Shown here: positions 45,117 to 56,408 of the stretch, piece by piece
Layout of the letters: every line of letters starts with the position of its first letter
How positions within the stretch are numbered: the first letter of the stretch is position 1
Origin: Hanleya hanleyi
Lineage: Eukaryota > Mollusca > Polyplacophora > Lepidopleurida > Hanleyidae
Length of the DNA stretch: 64,000 nt
NCBI GenBank assembly: GCA_036873755.1
Contig: JAVTVY010020452.1
Coordinates: 1 to 64,000, forward strand
Direction: 5' to 3'
Position numbers and translations under genes: made by a program
The notes under the pieces: generated by a model
The model's database searches: none
What the model saw: only the letters and a program-made list of their open reading frames with translations
What the model was told of the DNA's origin: nothing

Positions 45117-45392
45117 TAAAGGTTTTCTCCGCGGAGTAAACGTTTCCATCGCGGTGTAAAGGTTTCCACCGCGGTGTAAAGGTTTCCTCCGCGGTGTAAA
45201 GGTTTCCACCGCGGTGTAAAGGTTTCCACCGCGGTGCAAAGGTTTCCACCGCGGGGCAAAGGTTTCCACCGCGGGGCAAAGGTTTCCACCGCGGTGCAAA
45301 GGTTTCCACCGCGGGGCAAAGGTTTCCACCGCGGTGTAAACGTTTCCACCGCGATGAAAAGGTTTTCACCGCGGTGTCAAGGTTTCCAATCA
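45117..45392 (-). repeat. CCGCGG palindromic minisatellite, right array
   Basis: About fourteen 20-bp units read GGTTTCCACCGCGGTGTAAA, the reverse complement of the left array at 38871-39475; variants include GGGGCAAA and GGTGCAAA. The orientation is opposite to the left array, as expected if both were once part of one large inverted structure. Confidence 0.9.
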
Positions 45393-45442
45393 TACAAAAA
45401 CTACGTTTCAGAATTAAGGGAACAACTCACCAACTTTCGCCG

Positions 45443-46962
45443 AAGATGTTTAACTGACAGAAATGACCCTCCAATTCCTGGAGTTACATTTACTGTCTTA
45501 GCTATACCGACTCATTGATAATACTCAAAGCTGACTTTATGTGTAACTGGCTTTATAATATAGAAATGACTATTTAGTATTTAATGAGCTAGACAACCCT
45601 GTGCGCGAATAATACATCATAGTTGTGCAGTTATATTGTGCACTTTCGGTTACAAGCATGAAATTTGGCACATAGCTATTTTGAATGATCCTCTTTCGGA
45701 ACACAGCCTCTCTATCCCCATTCTCGAAACCCAGGGCCTTGCTTCGCTGGTACTGATGTTCCCGTCCTCTTCGGCTCTCAGAATCCCTTTAGATTCACTC
45801 CCGTAAATTCCCGTGACCATAAAAGTGATCTATTAGACATCGTCAAAAGCTAGGGCCTTGATTTCCTGGAGGGGTTTATGAGTTTGATTTTGATACTCAG
45901 ATACCTTTCATATTGACTTTAACTTGACAGTCATTTTCGCGAATGCAATAATTTGATGTAACAAAAGATAATAACGAGAATTCGACATCATTCTCTTACA
46001 CACAGACCTTTAGTGAACTAGCCCTGAGATTTCGCACTTAAATCACCTTCGGAATGACTTAGTGACAAACATATTCGCGAATTGAGTCTAGGGGTATATC
46101 CATAGATACTGACTAGAAATAAAAATTAATAAAATTAGCAACCTTCGAAAAGGCTTGGCCGAACATGTCAGATGGAATGATATTTCTTAAGAATGAACTA
46201 GTTAATCATGAGCAAACCATGTCTTGGTATTGACTTGCTGCGTGGAAAAGAGTGTCAAGGTATTTAGTTTGCAGATGATAACACGTAAATGCAGAAACTT
46301 AATTAATTATTCTATCGAATATCAAGACTGTCACAGGCCTCAATGTGAATAGTAAAAAGTGTCATTATGCCACTTGGACAGTTCGATAAAGCTTTCAACC
46401 CCATTCCATAGTTTCGCAGATCAAATTAAGTCATAGACCTGATACTAAATTCATTGAAAATTAACTTTGAAGGAAATATAAATTTTCCATTTTGCTCGGC
46501 AAAGTAAGCGAGAAGGGAGACTGAAGAGCGTTGATTTTCGCGCTATGACTAAATCCTTGAAATTAGTTTGGATTTCCAAATATTTGAAAGCCTTCTTGAT
46601 TTGCAAAAACAACGGCTGAACTGAATGTTTTGAAACTTGGCATGCACGATGCTTGTACCATTGCCAAAGCGATCATTGTGACTTCGTCTGTCAATTAAGT
46701 AGACGACACAGACCAGTCAAAATCGTCGGATTTTGAACGGGGAAAGTAAATATATATATATGATATCAGACCTATTACGCAATTCCTACAATTGTGGGTG
46801 AGAAGTTGAAAATTACTTCCCTTGGCATTAAGGAAAACTTAAGGAAAAATACAGATGGCGCTTTTTTTCTACAATTATCACTACCTCCGCTGATATGTCT
46901 TTCACTGTATTATTGCCACATCCGCACGTTTTGACTACAATGTAGTCATTTCTCACTTGTTC
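45443..46962. repeat. Long dispersed repeat, copy 2
   Basis: Collinear with 21969-23757 in the same orientation but about 270 bases shorter. It abuts the CCGCGG array on the left (about 50 bases away) and a Penelope-like fragment on the right (about 20 bases away). No coding frame. Confidence 0.8.
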
Positions 46963-46984
46963 GAAAAGGGTTATTTCTAAATAG

Positions 46985-47463
46985 ACCATAACTAGAGCTG
47001 CATATACGGGGTCATATTTGGACTCATTGCAGTCCGCAAAACCTGCAAATAGTGAGTGTTATTGACACAAAATGATTTATTCTTCAGAATGAGTTCTGCT
47101 ATCTGAAATGAAATCTTCGGAAAATCGGTCATGAAGAGTGTCTGGATATTGAACGCGCCAGCAATGAACACCTTTGAATCCCAGATCATGTGGTATACTG
47201 CTACATAGGCTGTGAACATCGAAAGTGGTCAATTTAGCATCATTGGGACGTGGGCAGATGATTAAAAAATCTAAATCATCCCGTACATAAATCTTAACGT
47301 GCTTAAGAAAATTTCTTAGCAAGATATCACTTAAATGACTAATCCTCTGCGTTGGGGATGACAGATCAGCAATAATGGGTCTAAATTTGAGATCCAAGGG
47401 CCTACATAGCACAATGTATTCCAACTTCTGCTCTGGGATAGCATTTTTAATTTCTACTGACAC
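46985..47463 (-). mobile_element. Penelope-like reverse transcriptase fragment, minus strand
   Basis: The minus strand encodes LKFRPIIADLSSPTQRISHL, ILLRNFLKHVKIYVRDDLDF, KLTTFDVHSLCSSIPHDLGF and, after a frame change, ELILKNKSFCVNNTHYLQV and RTAMSPNMTP, the successive RT motifs of Penelope-like elements. It ends where the GTKMAPTYA motif would continue. It is a fragment, broken by frame changes. A second, inverted copy overlapping this region is at 48245-49366. Confidence 0.75.
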
Positions 47464-48244
47464 AGAGTTACATAGATAGTAACTAATACAAATTAGTAGT
47501 TTTGGACTCGAATTTAGTCAGAAATTTCCTCTTTGGCTAAAATCTTCTCGTATTTCGGAATAAGTTTACGGAGTTCTGTTATAATTTGGTTGTCTGGATT
47601 CATTTCGATTTCTTTGTAAGTCTCTTTATCGTTCAACATTTCCAGAATCTTACCACTACGGCTTTACCTTTATTAGTCTCTTTAATTATAATGTTCGGAT
47701 TTGACAAAAGTTCATTAATGGCAAACTTTTGTTTTGAAGGGGTATATTATTTAGACTACATATAATTCGATGACTTTCAACCAAAGAATTATCGGAAGTA
47801 GCGGACGAAATGGTTTCTTTTTTCAGGGCCATACGTTAATCCACGTTACACCGTTGAAGATCTTAACAAGTTGATTTGAAGAGAGTATTTAATGTATACC
47901 ACTTTTAATCCCATTGTTATTAATACGACTTTTGCCTTTGACGTAAGGTATTTCATTTATTGGATCTTGCTTTTTTGTATCCAGTGATAAATATCACCAT
48001 TATATAAATGCTCGTAATAATAAATATTTGTTTTGCAAAGGCGTATATCGGGGAAACCGGTTAACAATATATAGTTTTTGCTCACATTCTAGACAACTGT
48101 GTAGTGTTTTTATTATTTAGACTCATTATTTCTGGTGCTTCATTACCTACGCAAAGGACTGGCCATTCAATTGATACCTTGCAATTTTTTTAATCATTTG
48201 CCCATTAAGTGAGCATTGATACTAAAATTGTCAATTTCGGGTTC
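47464..48244. other. No gene recognised between Penelope-like fragments
   Basis: AT-rich sequence, possibly decayed element DNA. I find no motif on either strand. Confidence 0.35.
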
Positions 48245-49366
48245 ACAGCCTATCCAGCAGTATCCTACGTGATCTGGGATTAGAATCAATTCACTACTGG
48301 CCCATTCAACATCCAGACAGTCACTCTCCATGACCGATTCTCCAAAGATTTCATTTTAGATAGCATCAAACTCAATTCTGTTTCAATAACACTCATTACT
48401 TGTGGGTTATTGGGACTGCCATGGGTACAAAAAGATGGCCCGCGTATATGCAACCCTAGTTATGGGCTATTTAGAAATAGCACTTTACGAAAAAGTTAAA
48501 AGAAAATATGAAATAAACTTTGGCATTGAATTCTAAGAAATGTGGAAAACATATCTTGAAGAATGCGTTATTTCTTGGCCATTTGATCCTCTCCAGTCAT
48601 CCCGCAAACATCTGAATTCTCTACTTCCAAACATATCGTTTACTATGAAAACAAAATGACCTGCGACATTCTATTTTTAGATAATCTCGTTATCAAATAA
48701 GGAGCCTAGAAAACCCGCGGATACGCATCTATATCTCCTTTTTAGTTCTAATCACCTTAGATATACCAGAGAGAATATTCCGTACACATCAGCCAGACGG
48801 ATCAGAACTATTATGTCAGATATTGTTGTCCGAGACCATGGAATTATTGAATTAAAATCAACTTTACGAGAAAAGCCAACCCAGGAAGTTGCAAGAAAGA
48901 ACTTGATTGCTTTTGTCACGACATATAACCCTAACGATATGAACGTTTTCCGCAATATGATTAATACATTAAGTATGCCATATAATAGCCCCAAAATGAA
49001 AGACATTGTCTCGAACTCGACCATTAGCAAAAATGAAAGACGTCCTCCAGGTTTCAAGAAAATTCAGACACGGGCTCAGTTTTCAGATACTCGGTTGGAG
49101 ACACGGGTCCCCAAATGTAGAAAAATCAAGGTGTGGTGCATGCATTCATATTTTTGAGGGATCCAGTATCAGGTTCATCGATCAAGATTCCGATTTTAAG
49201 GTCAAATTCAATATGTCGTGTGATCCAAATTTGTTGTCTACATTCTACGTCTACAAGGGTAATCGGGCTTTGGTAGATGTCAAGGAAATCCCATTTATTG
49301 AAAAAACTGCAGCCTTTAGCCTGTACACTGTCAATAAATCAGCTACTATTATAGATTGAGTAGCTA
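48245..49366 (+). mobile_element. Penelope-like element fragment, plus strand
   Basis: The plus strand gives a decayed protein: SSSILRDLGLESIHYWPIQH (matching the same motif in the minus fragment), NNTHYLWVIGTAMGTK, then after a frameshift ARVYATLVMGYLEIALYEK, a thumb region, RRIRTIMSDIV and a linker ending in RCGACIHIFEGSSIRFID and NMSCDPNLLSTFYVYK. The last part is the CCHH-like linker and the start of the GIY-YIG endonuclease. The rest of the endonuclease is missing. Stops occur near 48530 and 48660. Confidence 0.75.
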
Positions 49367-49845
49367 TTAATTCAAATAACACATGGGGCTTACTAGCCTC
49401 TTTTATTCATTTCACTTATTTGACTTCAATAATGTATAGAAATTAATAGACCAGTTGATATTCACAACACAAAAAGTAAAATTAACAAGTTATAATCCAA
49501 ACTTCAGAACACGGACTAACAAAATCAGGAAAAAGAATTTCTCAATATTTGTGGTATAGTGACCACGTATACACTATATGGTATACAATCATTCCAATCA
49601 CGTGCATAGCTTGGGCAATAACAAGACACCAGGGAGTGTGCGGAAATCCGCTCGAGTGGAATGCAAGCCCTTAATTATATTTTTCCAACTCCATTGTAAC
49701 ATGCACTGTTATACAAATATTAAATTAAAAAATAATTACGTACAGATTTTTTTGATAGCTCGTCTGTCGTAAATGTAGTATTTGCGATAAACTCTTCAAT
49801 TCTATATTGATCTTGAGATGAAAATATTAATATGTGATAACTTAC
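49367..49845. other. No gene recognised (intron of the CTLD gene)
   Basis: AT-rich sequence directly below the signal-peptide exon. Nothing supportable. Confidence 0.4.
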
Positions 49846-49923
49846 CTCGAATACCCAGCAGTAGATACACTATGAGGGTCGTAGTCACGCGGTTCAGCGG
49901 AGACGTCATTTCCATGAAGCGCC
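49846..49923 (-). CDS. Signal-peptide exon, start of the CTLD-PAN gene
   Basis: On the minus strand an acceptor (TTTGTTTTCATAG) is followed by eight untranslated bases, then ATG at 49915 and 23 codons plus one base before a perfect donor (ATTCGAG|GTAAGT). The peptide MEMTSPLNRVTTTLIVYLLL has the polar start and hydrophobic core of a secretion signal. A second in-frame ATG is two codons on. It ends in phase 1, as required for the lectin exon at 36744 and typical of signal-peptide exons of modular secreted proteins. The intervening intron is 13.1 kb. Confidence 0.65.
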
Positions 49924-50175
49924 CTATGAAAACAAAAATCACACCAATCACAGTTTATATAATCCCGGGCATGAACTTTACCAACATAAAACTAATCCTG
50001 GTAAAAAAAAATTAAGGCTGAAGATTGGTTTGATGTGAAAGATTCAATATGCTGCCGCAGTCATGTTTCACAATAGTGATCAAGAAATTAAAACCAAAGA
50101 AACAAATTTACCTACTTTGACTAATATCAAATTACAGGTGTGTATTATTTGTCCCAGAATTGTCAGAACACTCAC

Positions 50176-50395
50176 CTTGATCTGGTTCTCTTGGAGAATT
50201 CAAGTCATACTTAATTCACAAAATAATTGTATTAATGGTAGTAGAGGAAGCAAGCCGACTGACGCTATGCAATGTAAAGCGAAATGTTCATTCCATCCAA
50301 ACGATACGGCATTTCATAAGCCGTCTGTCGAAAAAATCCTTTCGGTGCTTACTCACCTGGACCGTTCAACAAATAACTATATAAAATGCTGATTT
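50176..50395 (-). promoter_or_regulatory. Candidate 5'UTR exon and promoter of the CTLD-PAN gene
   Basis: A donor (GATCAAG|GTGAGTG, GT at 50175-50174) faces the acceptor before the signal-peptide exon, giving a 251-base intron in the 5' untranslated region. A TATA-like TTTTATATAG is located near 50380 on the minus strand, but a second good donor (GTCCAG|GTGAGT) nearby at about 50357 makes the exon boundaries ambiguous. Position is plausible; use is unproven. Confidence 0.3.
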
Positions 50396-51267
50396 ATCAT
50401 CTGACATTTGTCGATTCGAGGATGAAAGTCTTCATTAATTCACGGACACTCTGCCTTATCTAAAACTTCCCTGCAAAACACATCGTGTTATGTATTATTA
50501 ATTCGTTCGCTCAGCGTCTATACACATGCTAATTTGAATTTTCAAACACTTGAAAAAAGTGGATCAAGCATAGGCAAATGTCAATACATGAATATTATAT
50601 GGAAAATTATGTAACATTGGCACATCACTAGGAAACGTGACTAATTCGGATTTTTAATCAGTACCCCGACACGCAATATCGTATTTCGCGTGTTTGGTTA
50701 AGTGTTTTCTTCGCTTTATTTCGATTTTGCAGTCAAAAAAAATGGTTATTCTATATGCAGAGTATGAATTATTGTAAACTTACAGGAGGGTGTGGAGGTT
50801 GTTATTCTATATGCAGTGTATGAATTATTCTAACTTACAGTAGAGTGTGGGTGTTGACGCCATGATGCATGTTTGTCCTCGAAGTTCAAACAGTTAACCA
50901 CGCAGGATCACAGAAGATATCAGAGTTAGACATCACCTATCCCCTACATGTATCTAGCGAACTGATAAACTTGCACTTTACCGATTCCGCTGAGGTATCA
51001 GTTGTCCGAATACAAGCATTCATTATCAAAATAACTCCTTAATCATCAGTATATGTATCGAAATTCGAGAGGGCACAAAATTATAATTCAAATAAGTCGA
51101 CCTATCCAGGACTACTATCTTTGCTCATTATCTCTAGCCACGCCAATTTCCCATTCTCACTGAGGTCAAAGAGAACGTCCTCCAGCGACTTCTCAGTATA
51201 AACTCGGCTTGCCTCGGAATACGGCGAAATAGTCTATAATGTTGTCCGTTCGTTGACTGTTACTTAA
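50396..51267. other. No gene; short direct repeat
   Basis: A pair of about 60-bp direct repeats lies at 50746-50846 (GGTTATTCTATATGCAG and AACTTACAG shared). This stretch is upstream of the candidate promoter. No exon is supported. Confidence 0.4.
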
Positions 51268-52225
51268 GCCCCAGTCACACTGGCAAGAATTGGGTGGAGA
51301 ATGCGGGCAAATGACCACGAATATTTTAATCTTGTCGATTCGTGTCAATTCGCCTGTAGAGGGCCTCTTTGAAACTGTCCTACGAATCCCTTACGCATGC
51401 CGTAGGTTCCTTGTACGACAACCATAAGCATTTAACAAGAATCATCAAGAATGAGTACGCATGCAGTACGATTTAATGAAGAACGCCCCACGCATCAACA
51501 CGGCAGCCCGTGAACCCACTACGAATGCTCGATAATCTGCTACGAATAAGCACGTATGCAGTACGATGTGAGTACGAACGCAGTACGAACCTGTTACGCT
51601 GTGACACGACACCCCAGGAGACCACGCGAACCTATATATATGATCCGTCTTCTATGAAATGCACAACATACGATGGTCTTCGCGAGAGATCGTGGAGCAA
51701 TCCTATGAAATCGTACGAGATTCGCGGGGAAGCGTAGCCTATTCTTCATGAAACGTAGCGCCAGCGTGGGTATTCGTAGTACTGTCGCGGTTATTCGTAG
51801 TACTGTCGTGGGTATTCATAGTACTGTCGCCACACATCGTGTTAAATTCTTCTCAGTATCGTAGTATGATCGTACAAGAAGCGTAGAATGCGTACAACAA
51901 TCATCGTACAATGCGTACGGCATTGTTGCTGATTTGTGACCGAAAGAACTACTACGACTACCCACGAATATACACGAAAGGAGGAGAATGCATGCGAGAA
52001 CGCAGTAGGGTGGTGCCAAGAATGCCATACGTATACCATTTAATCGTACTTGGCCGGCGAATGTTTTGAACATTTCAAAACGTTCGTACTCCCTCCGAGA
52101 ATAGGCAAGAACGGTCACGATCTGCGACGAACCCCGCAAGTTGCCAGTACGAATTCCCAAGAATGAACACGATTTTCCAGTTCGCGGTGATTCGCCTACC
52201 CAATTCTTGACAGTGTGACTGGGGC
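51268..52225. mobile_element. Non-autonomous DNA transposon with TIRs
   Basis: The left end GCCCCAGTCACACTGGCAAG (continuing AATTGGGT) is mirrored at the right end (ACCCAATTCTTGACAGTG, then TGACTGGGGC). Flanks are TTAA on the left and TTTA on the right, fitting a TTAA target (Kolobok or piggyBac type) with one change, or a 3-bp TTA duplication of Harbinger type if the TIR is read one base longer. The interior is full of short TACGA/TCGTA words and a 27-bp triplet repeat (51773-51840) but no transposase. Confidence 0.75.
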
Positions 52226-52792
52226 TTTAGGACAAACAGTTCAAATGATAGTTAGTTGCAAAGTGTAAAGGGCCTTGCATACGACCAAGTTTTCTTTCAC
52301 AATTTACAACGTTCGACATAAACTGGTCCACATGAGTTAAGAAATTATAAAAAGTCAGGACGTCTAAAACGGAGATGCACAAGCGCATAAAGTCAGTCTC
52401 ACCTCTGCATCACGTATTGTGTAAATTACGGAGGCGTAACCTCTATAACCTCTCGAGAGCCCGTGGAACACCAAGTGGCAAGAAACAGACCAAATACCAA
52501 GATTTTTTTCAGATTTCCCAGTTTGTGAAATGTGAAAAGTAGTTTCATGTGAAAAGTAGTTTCCAGGTGTGAAAGGCAGCTATATGATATAATACCCGAG
52601 TATACACGGATATGAGGGAATGCTGCCAGCAACAAAAACTGGTTCCTCGTACACACGATATAAGAAACTATTCAACCGGAGAATTTGTAGAAAATTGCGG
52701 TCAGTTGTCCACACGGATCATGAAAATTGGACAAGGAAAACTTGATCGTGTGTATTAGGGTTGAGCTTGGATGCGGGTTAGTATACAGACCG
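52226..52792. other. No gene recognised
   Basis: Short direct repeats (GTGAAAAGTAGTTTC twice near 52531-52562). Nothing else supportable. Confidence 0.4.
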
Positions 52793-53042
52793 ACCCGTGG
52801 GGCTTCCGGGCATTGACCTGGGATGTCGTTGTGCACACCGCAGGTCATGGTAAGAATAGTCCTCAGCTCCTCAGACAGCTTGTTGTAAGAGGCGACTAAC
52901 TGAGGCACCCGTGGGGTTCCCGGGTGTGAAAAGGAATACCCGTGTGGTTCCCGGGTGTGAAAAGGAATAGGGAATATACCAACGTCGTGATATGACTGAA
53001 ATATAGTTGAAAGCGACGTTAAATCATATTCACTCACTCACT
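52793..53042 (+). repeat. SINE-like element, longest copy, TCAC tail
   Basis: The body contains GACCTGGGATGTCGTTGTGC, GTAAGAGGCGACTAACTGAG and two CGTG(G/T)GGTTCCCGGGTG-like units, then the conserved CTGAAATATAGTTGAAAGCG and ACGTTAAATCATATTCACTCACTCAC. The copies at 3012-3152 and 8340-8458 share its 3' part. The 5' end is not clearly defined. Confidence 0.7.
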
Positions 53043-53820
53043 AGTATACAGATCTGCATACGGAGCTGAGCATTCCCTGAAAAACTCGAGGGATATGTAC
53101 TCTGCAGTACTTCAAAATTATTGTTTCTGTAAGTCGGCAAAAAGGGCTTAGTGTGTGCGTGTAAATTATCAATTACTCTCACATGATGGGAAATGGAAGA
53201 TTTTCTTGATATTCATATGAAGTCCCAATCGAAGTGGTATTAAGACACTGTCCATTACAAAACATAGATTCCGTTGGATAACAGTATACTGGTGATTGTT
53301 ACAGATTTGTAGACATGTGTATCATGATGTTCACTTGTTCGGTTGTTCGGAGTACAACTGATGTTGTTACAAAATTATGTCACGCGGTTGGTCATTTTTA
53401 CAGTATATTTCGATGTTAATGTTTCACACTTACTTGAGTCCTGTTTAAAAGAATTATCTACCACTCTGACTTGTTTACCTTATTGCTGTCGGGTCATGAT
53501 AGTTATTTATTCTCTCGTAAACATTCGTTCATTGTATAAATTTCAACCGACAACTTCACGTAGTCTGCCATGTTTTTCCCTTATATCAAAGCGACGCCGT
53601 ATATCCTGTACTCGATGTTTTTAGTTGAAATATGACTTATTTGTAATACTTTTTCAAATTTATTAACATGTTCTCTGTATTTCATTCATAATTAGTAGCA
53701 AGCTATCAGCAAGGTTCCAGGCTATCGTGGAGTATTCTCCGATAGGTGGCGCTTAAGTCACATGTCCGCGAAAGTATAAACACACGCAAGGGTTGTCACT
53801 TCCGTGCTGTGATACTCTGG
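53043..53820. other. No gene recognised
   Basis: One 93-codon plus-strand frame (53343-53624) shows no domain. Nothing supportable. Confidence 0.4.
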
Positions 53821-55017
53821 CAGTGATTCCCTAAGCGGACTCACATCCGTTAAAAATTCTATATCTGACAGTAGACCTGATCTCATACACAAAATAGAAT
53901 GTATCTGTACACAAATACACAACGACGATTTAGACGCTATTTTAGCTTGGTAACATCAGAGGTAACGAATCCGCAGATAAAACAGTCAAAGACAGTCTTG
54001 CGAAAACTGCACCCGACGTGTCAATAGGATTAGGATGTAAGGAACTCAACACTATCATTAGACGCAAAAAAGATAGCAAGTGACCAAAGGAATGGAATGA
54101 AGAAGAACGTGGATGATGGTTAGATAAGATCCTTGATGGAGAGAAAAGACAAGCCCAGGGATTCCAGTTAGACAATAAAAGTGATGACTGCATCATCACC
54201 AGATTAAGACTAGGCAAAACCGGGCTAAATCACATCTGTCCATGCTTCTGAAAAACACCTCACCACTCTGTACCGCATGCAACAATGTAGAAGAAACAAT
54301 AGAACATGTCCTACTTGAATGCCCAAAACACTACCCACAATGTGAGGCACTTAAAAACGAACTAAAAAATCAACACCCCCTTAATATTACCAGCGATATT
54401 AAACCCGAAGCCCCCCATTAGAAACCAGATATTCAAGTCCTTAATAAGTTTTATCAAATTTGTTGGCTATTATTCCACTACATAACACTATCCCCGTGCA
54501 TGCGCATTGCTTCCCAACACAGCCTGAGAAGGTCCGACACCATTCGGCCATAACCGAGCTATAGAATAGCGGAGATACTGAGGGTCGATTGTTCTATAGA
54601 TTCTCCAATCTGAGACCAACACATAAACCTTTCGGCATAAAAAGTGGTTGTCGGAGCAATGGAGTTACCTTGATACTGGGGGCCGTCTGCCTCGGCCTCG
54701 GCAAAAATAAGCCATTGGCGCTAATAAAAATGCCCGCAAAATAAGCATACATCAGACAACTCAAACAAACAACAACAAAAACAACAAAAACGACAAGAAC
54801 AACAAAGGGAATCGAAACCACCCATCAGTACTATAAAAATGCCCAATATGATTATTTGATTTCCTCAAAATCACTCATTAATGCTGCAAAGAGTATATAT
54901 ATTTGTCTGTTCTCTATCTATTCACCCAATGAATATTGTATGTGTTCTTAATATGTATTGGGGGATGCCGTTAGCCTTCGGGCATAAAAGTGCAATAAAA
55001 CTATCTTATCTTATCTA
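53821..55017 (+). mobile_element. 5'-truncated LINE remnant with RNase H end and TATCT tail
   Basis: The plus strand encodes GNIRGNESADKTVKDSLAKT, a typical end of the RNase H domain of some LINEs, then DCIITRLRLGKTGLNH, SPLCTACNNVEETIEHVLLE and KHYPQCEALKNEL, the Cys-rich C-terminus of ORF2. Stops and a frameshift interrupt it. The 3' end at 54955-55017 reads TTCGGGCATAAAAGTGCAAT followed by AAAACTATCTTATCTTATCT. The tail differs from the other LINE family in this window, so this is a separate lineage. Confidence 0.75.
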
Positions 55018-55464
55018 CCCAATTATCGATTCCTCCCTCTTCCCGTTCCGACAAGCAAAATACCAATTGAGCATCATAATGTCAATACTAACAGGAATGA
55101 AAAGTACATAACAAAATAAATTACGCAATTCTGCCCAGAACACAATACTGCTTGTATACTTTTATATTAGCACTAGAACCTGACGAAGAAAGCAAAAGCT
55201 ACAGAGCATCTTATTATAGCTTTCAGGAAAACCATGATGAAAATTATCATCGCTGGAAGCAGTTACATTCATAGATGGAGAGCAGTATCTTCCAAAATTC
55301 CATACCGGACGCTCGGCTCAATTTTCACACTGGCCAGGACAGTCCGGACACTAAGAAGGCACAGATTTCTAGGATCACAAATTTCTTGGATCCCTAGTTT
55401 TTTTGTCATAACAACCACCAAGACATTTGACGAGAATAATATGAATCAAAACAGTTATGCACAG
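55018..55464. other. No gene recognised
   Basis: A 95-codon plus-strand frame (55234-55521) runs into the MITE at 55469 and shows no domain. Nothing supportable. Confidence 0.35.
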
Positions 55465-55468
55465 TTAA

Positions 55469-55760
55469 CCCTACCTGGCCTGGGGGCGAAATGCCCCTCC
55501 CGCCCCTACCAAACTTTCTGAGCTATGATCACAGGATCATGGGTAAATACAAGATAGCGGCCAAGTGAGAATCAGAAAAGTGATGATTTTGTCATATTTC
55601 TTCAAAATTCTGCTTTTCCGCGATGAAATTTGGGCAAAAACTATTTTATTTCACATCACATTAATATTTACAAATTTATCATGCAGTTTTTGCGGAAAAA
55701 TTGCATAAATAAAAATTCGAAAAATCCGACCGAAAAATCGACCAGAAAATGCCGTTTGTG
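55469..55760. mobile_element. MITE copy 3, right end lost
   Basis: TTAA then CCCTACCTGGCCTGGGGGCG matches the left end of 28838-29390, and the body is similar (CTATTTTATTTCACATCACA, CATGCAGTTTTTxCGGA). The right terminal repeat is missing; the similarity stops near 55760. Confidence 0.7.
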
Positions 55761-55928
55761 TAGGACTTCTAGATAATTATCTTTACCAATAAACTGTGGA
55801 AATAGGTTTAGAAAAGGGAAATTCAACTAACGGAAATACCAGTGCTCTTCTGTTTATTAATACGAGTGCTCATTCACCCTCATGGCTCATTCACCCCCAT
55901 GGGTTAATTCACCCCCATGGGTTAGTTT

Positions 55929-56408
55929 ATAGGGATAGGGAGATCGCGTGCCCTTTCTATACTACTCATCGCGCATGCGCAGTCGACCCATTCTACTGTA
56001 TAGGGTGCAAGCCTGGCCCATGGAATCTCAGGTAGCTAAAACACCAGGTCTCTCGCCCCACCCTATCCCGCGCCACACCTATAGGGATAGGGAGATCGCG
56101 TGCCCTTTCTATACTACTCATCGCGCACTACTCATCGCGCATGCGCAGTCGACCCATTCTACTGTAGGGTGCAAGCCTGGCCCATGGAATCTCAGGTAGC
56201 GAAAACACCAGGTCTCTCGCCCCACCCTATCCCGCGCCACACCTATAGGGATAGGGAGATCGCGTGCCCTTTCTATACTACTCATCGCGCACTACTCATC
56301 GCGCATGCGCAGTCGACCCATTCTACTGTAGGTTGTAAGCCTGTCCCATGGAATCTCAGGTAGTGAAAACTCCAGGTCTCTCGCCCCACCCTATCCCGCG
56401 CCACACCG
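55929..56408 (+). repeat. Tandem repeat, 152-164-bp units, three copies
   Basis: Units begin ATAGGGATAGGGAGATCGCG and include CGCATGCGCAGTCGACCCAT, GGCCCATGGAATCTCAGGTA and CCAGGTCTCTCGCCCCACCC. Starts at 55929, 56081 and 56245. Copies 2 and 3 have an extra 14-base ACTACTCATCGCGC. It is preceded by three short CTCATTCACCCxCATGG copies (55866-55922). The similarity between copies is very high, so expansion is recent. Confidence 0.9.
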
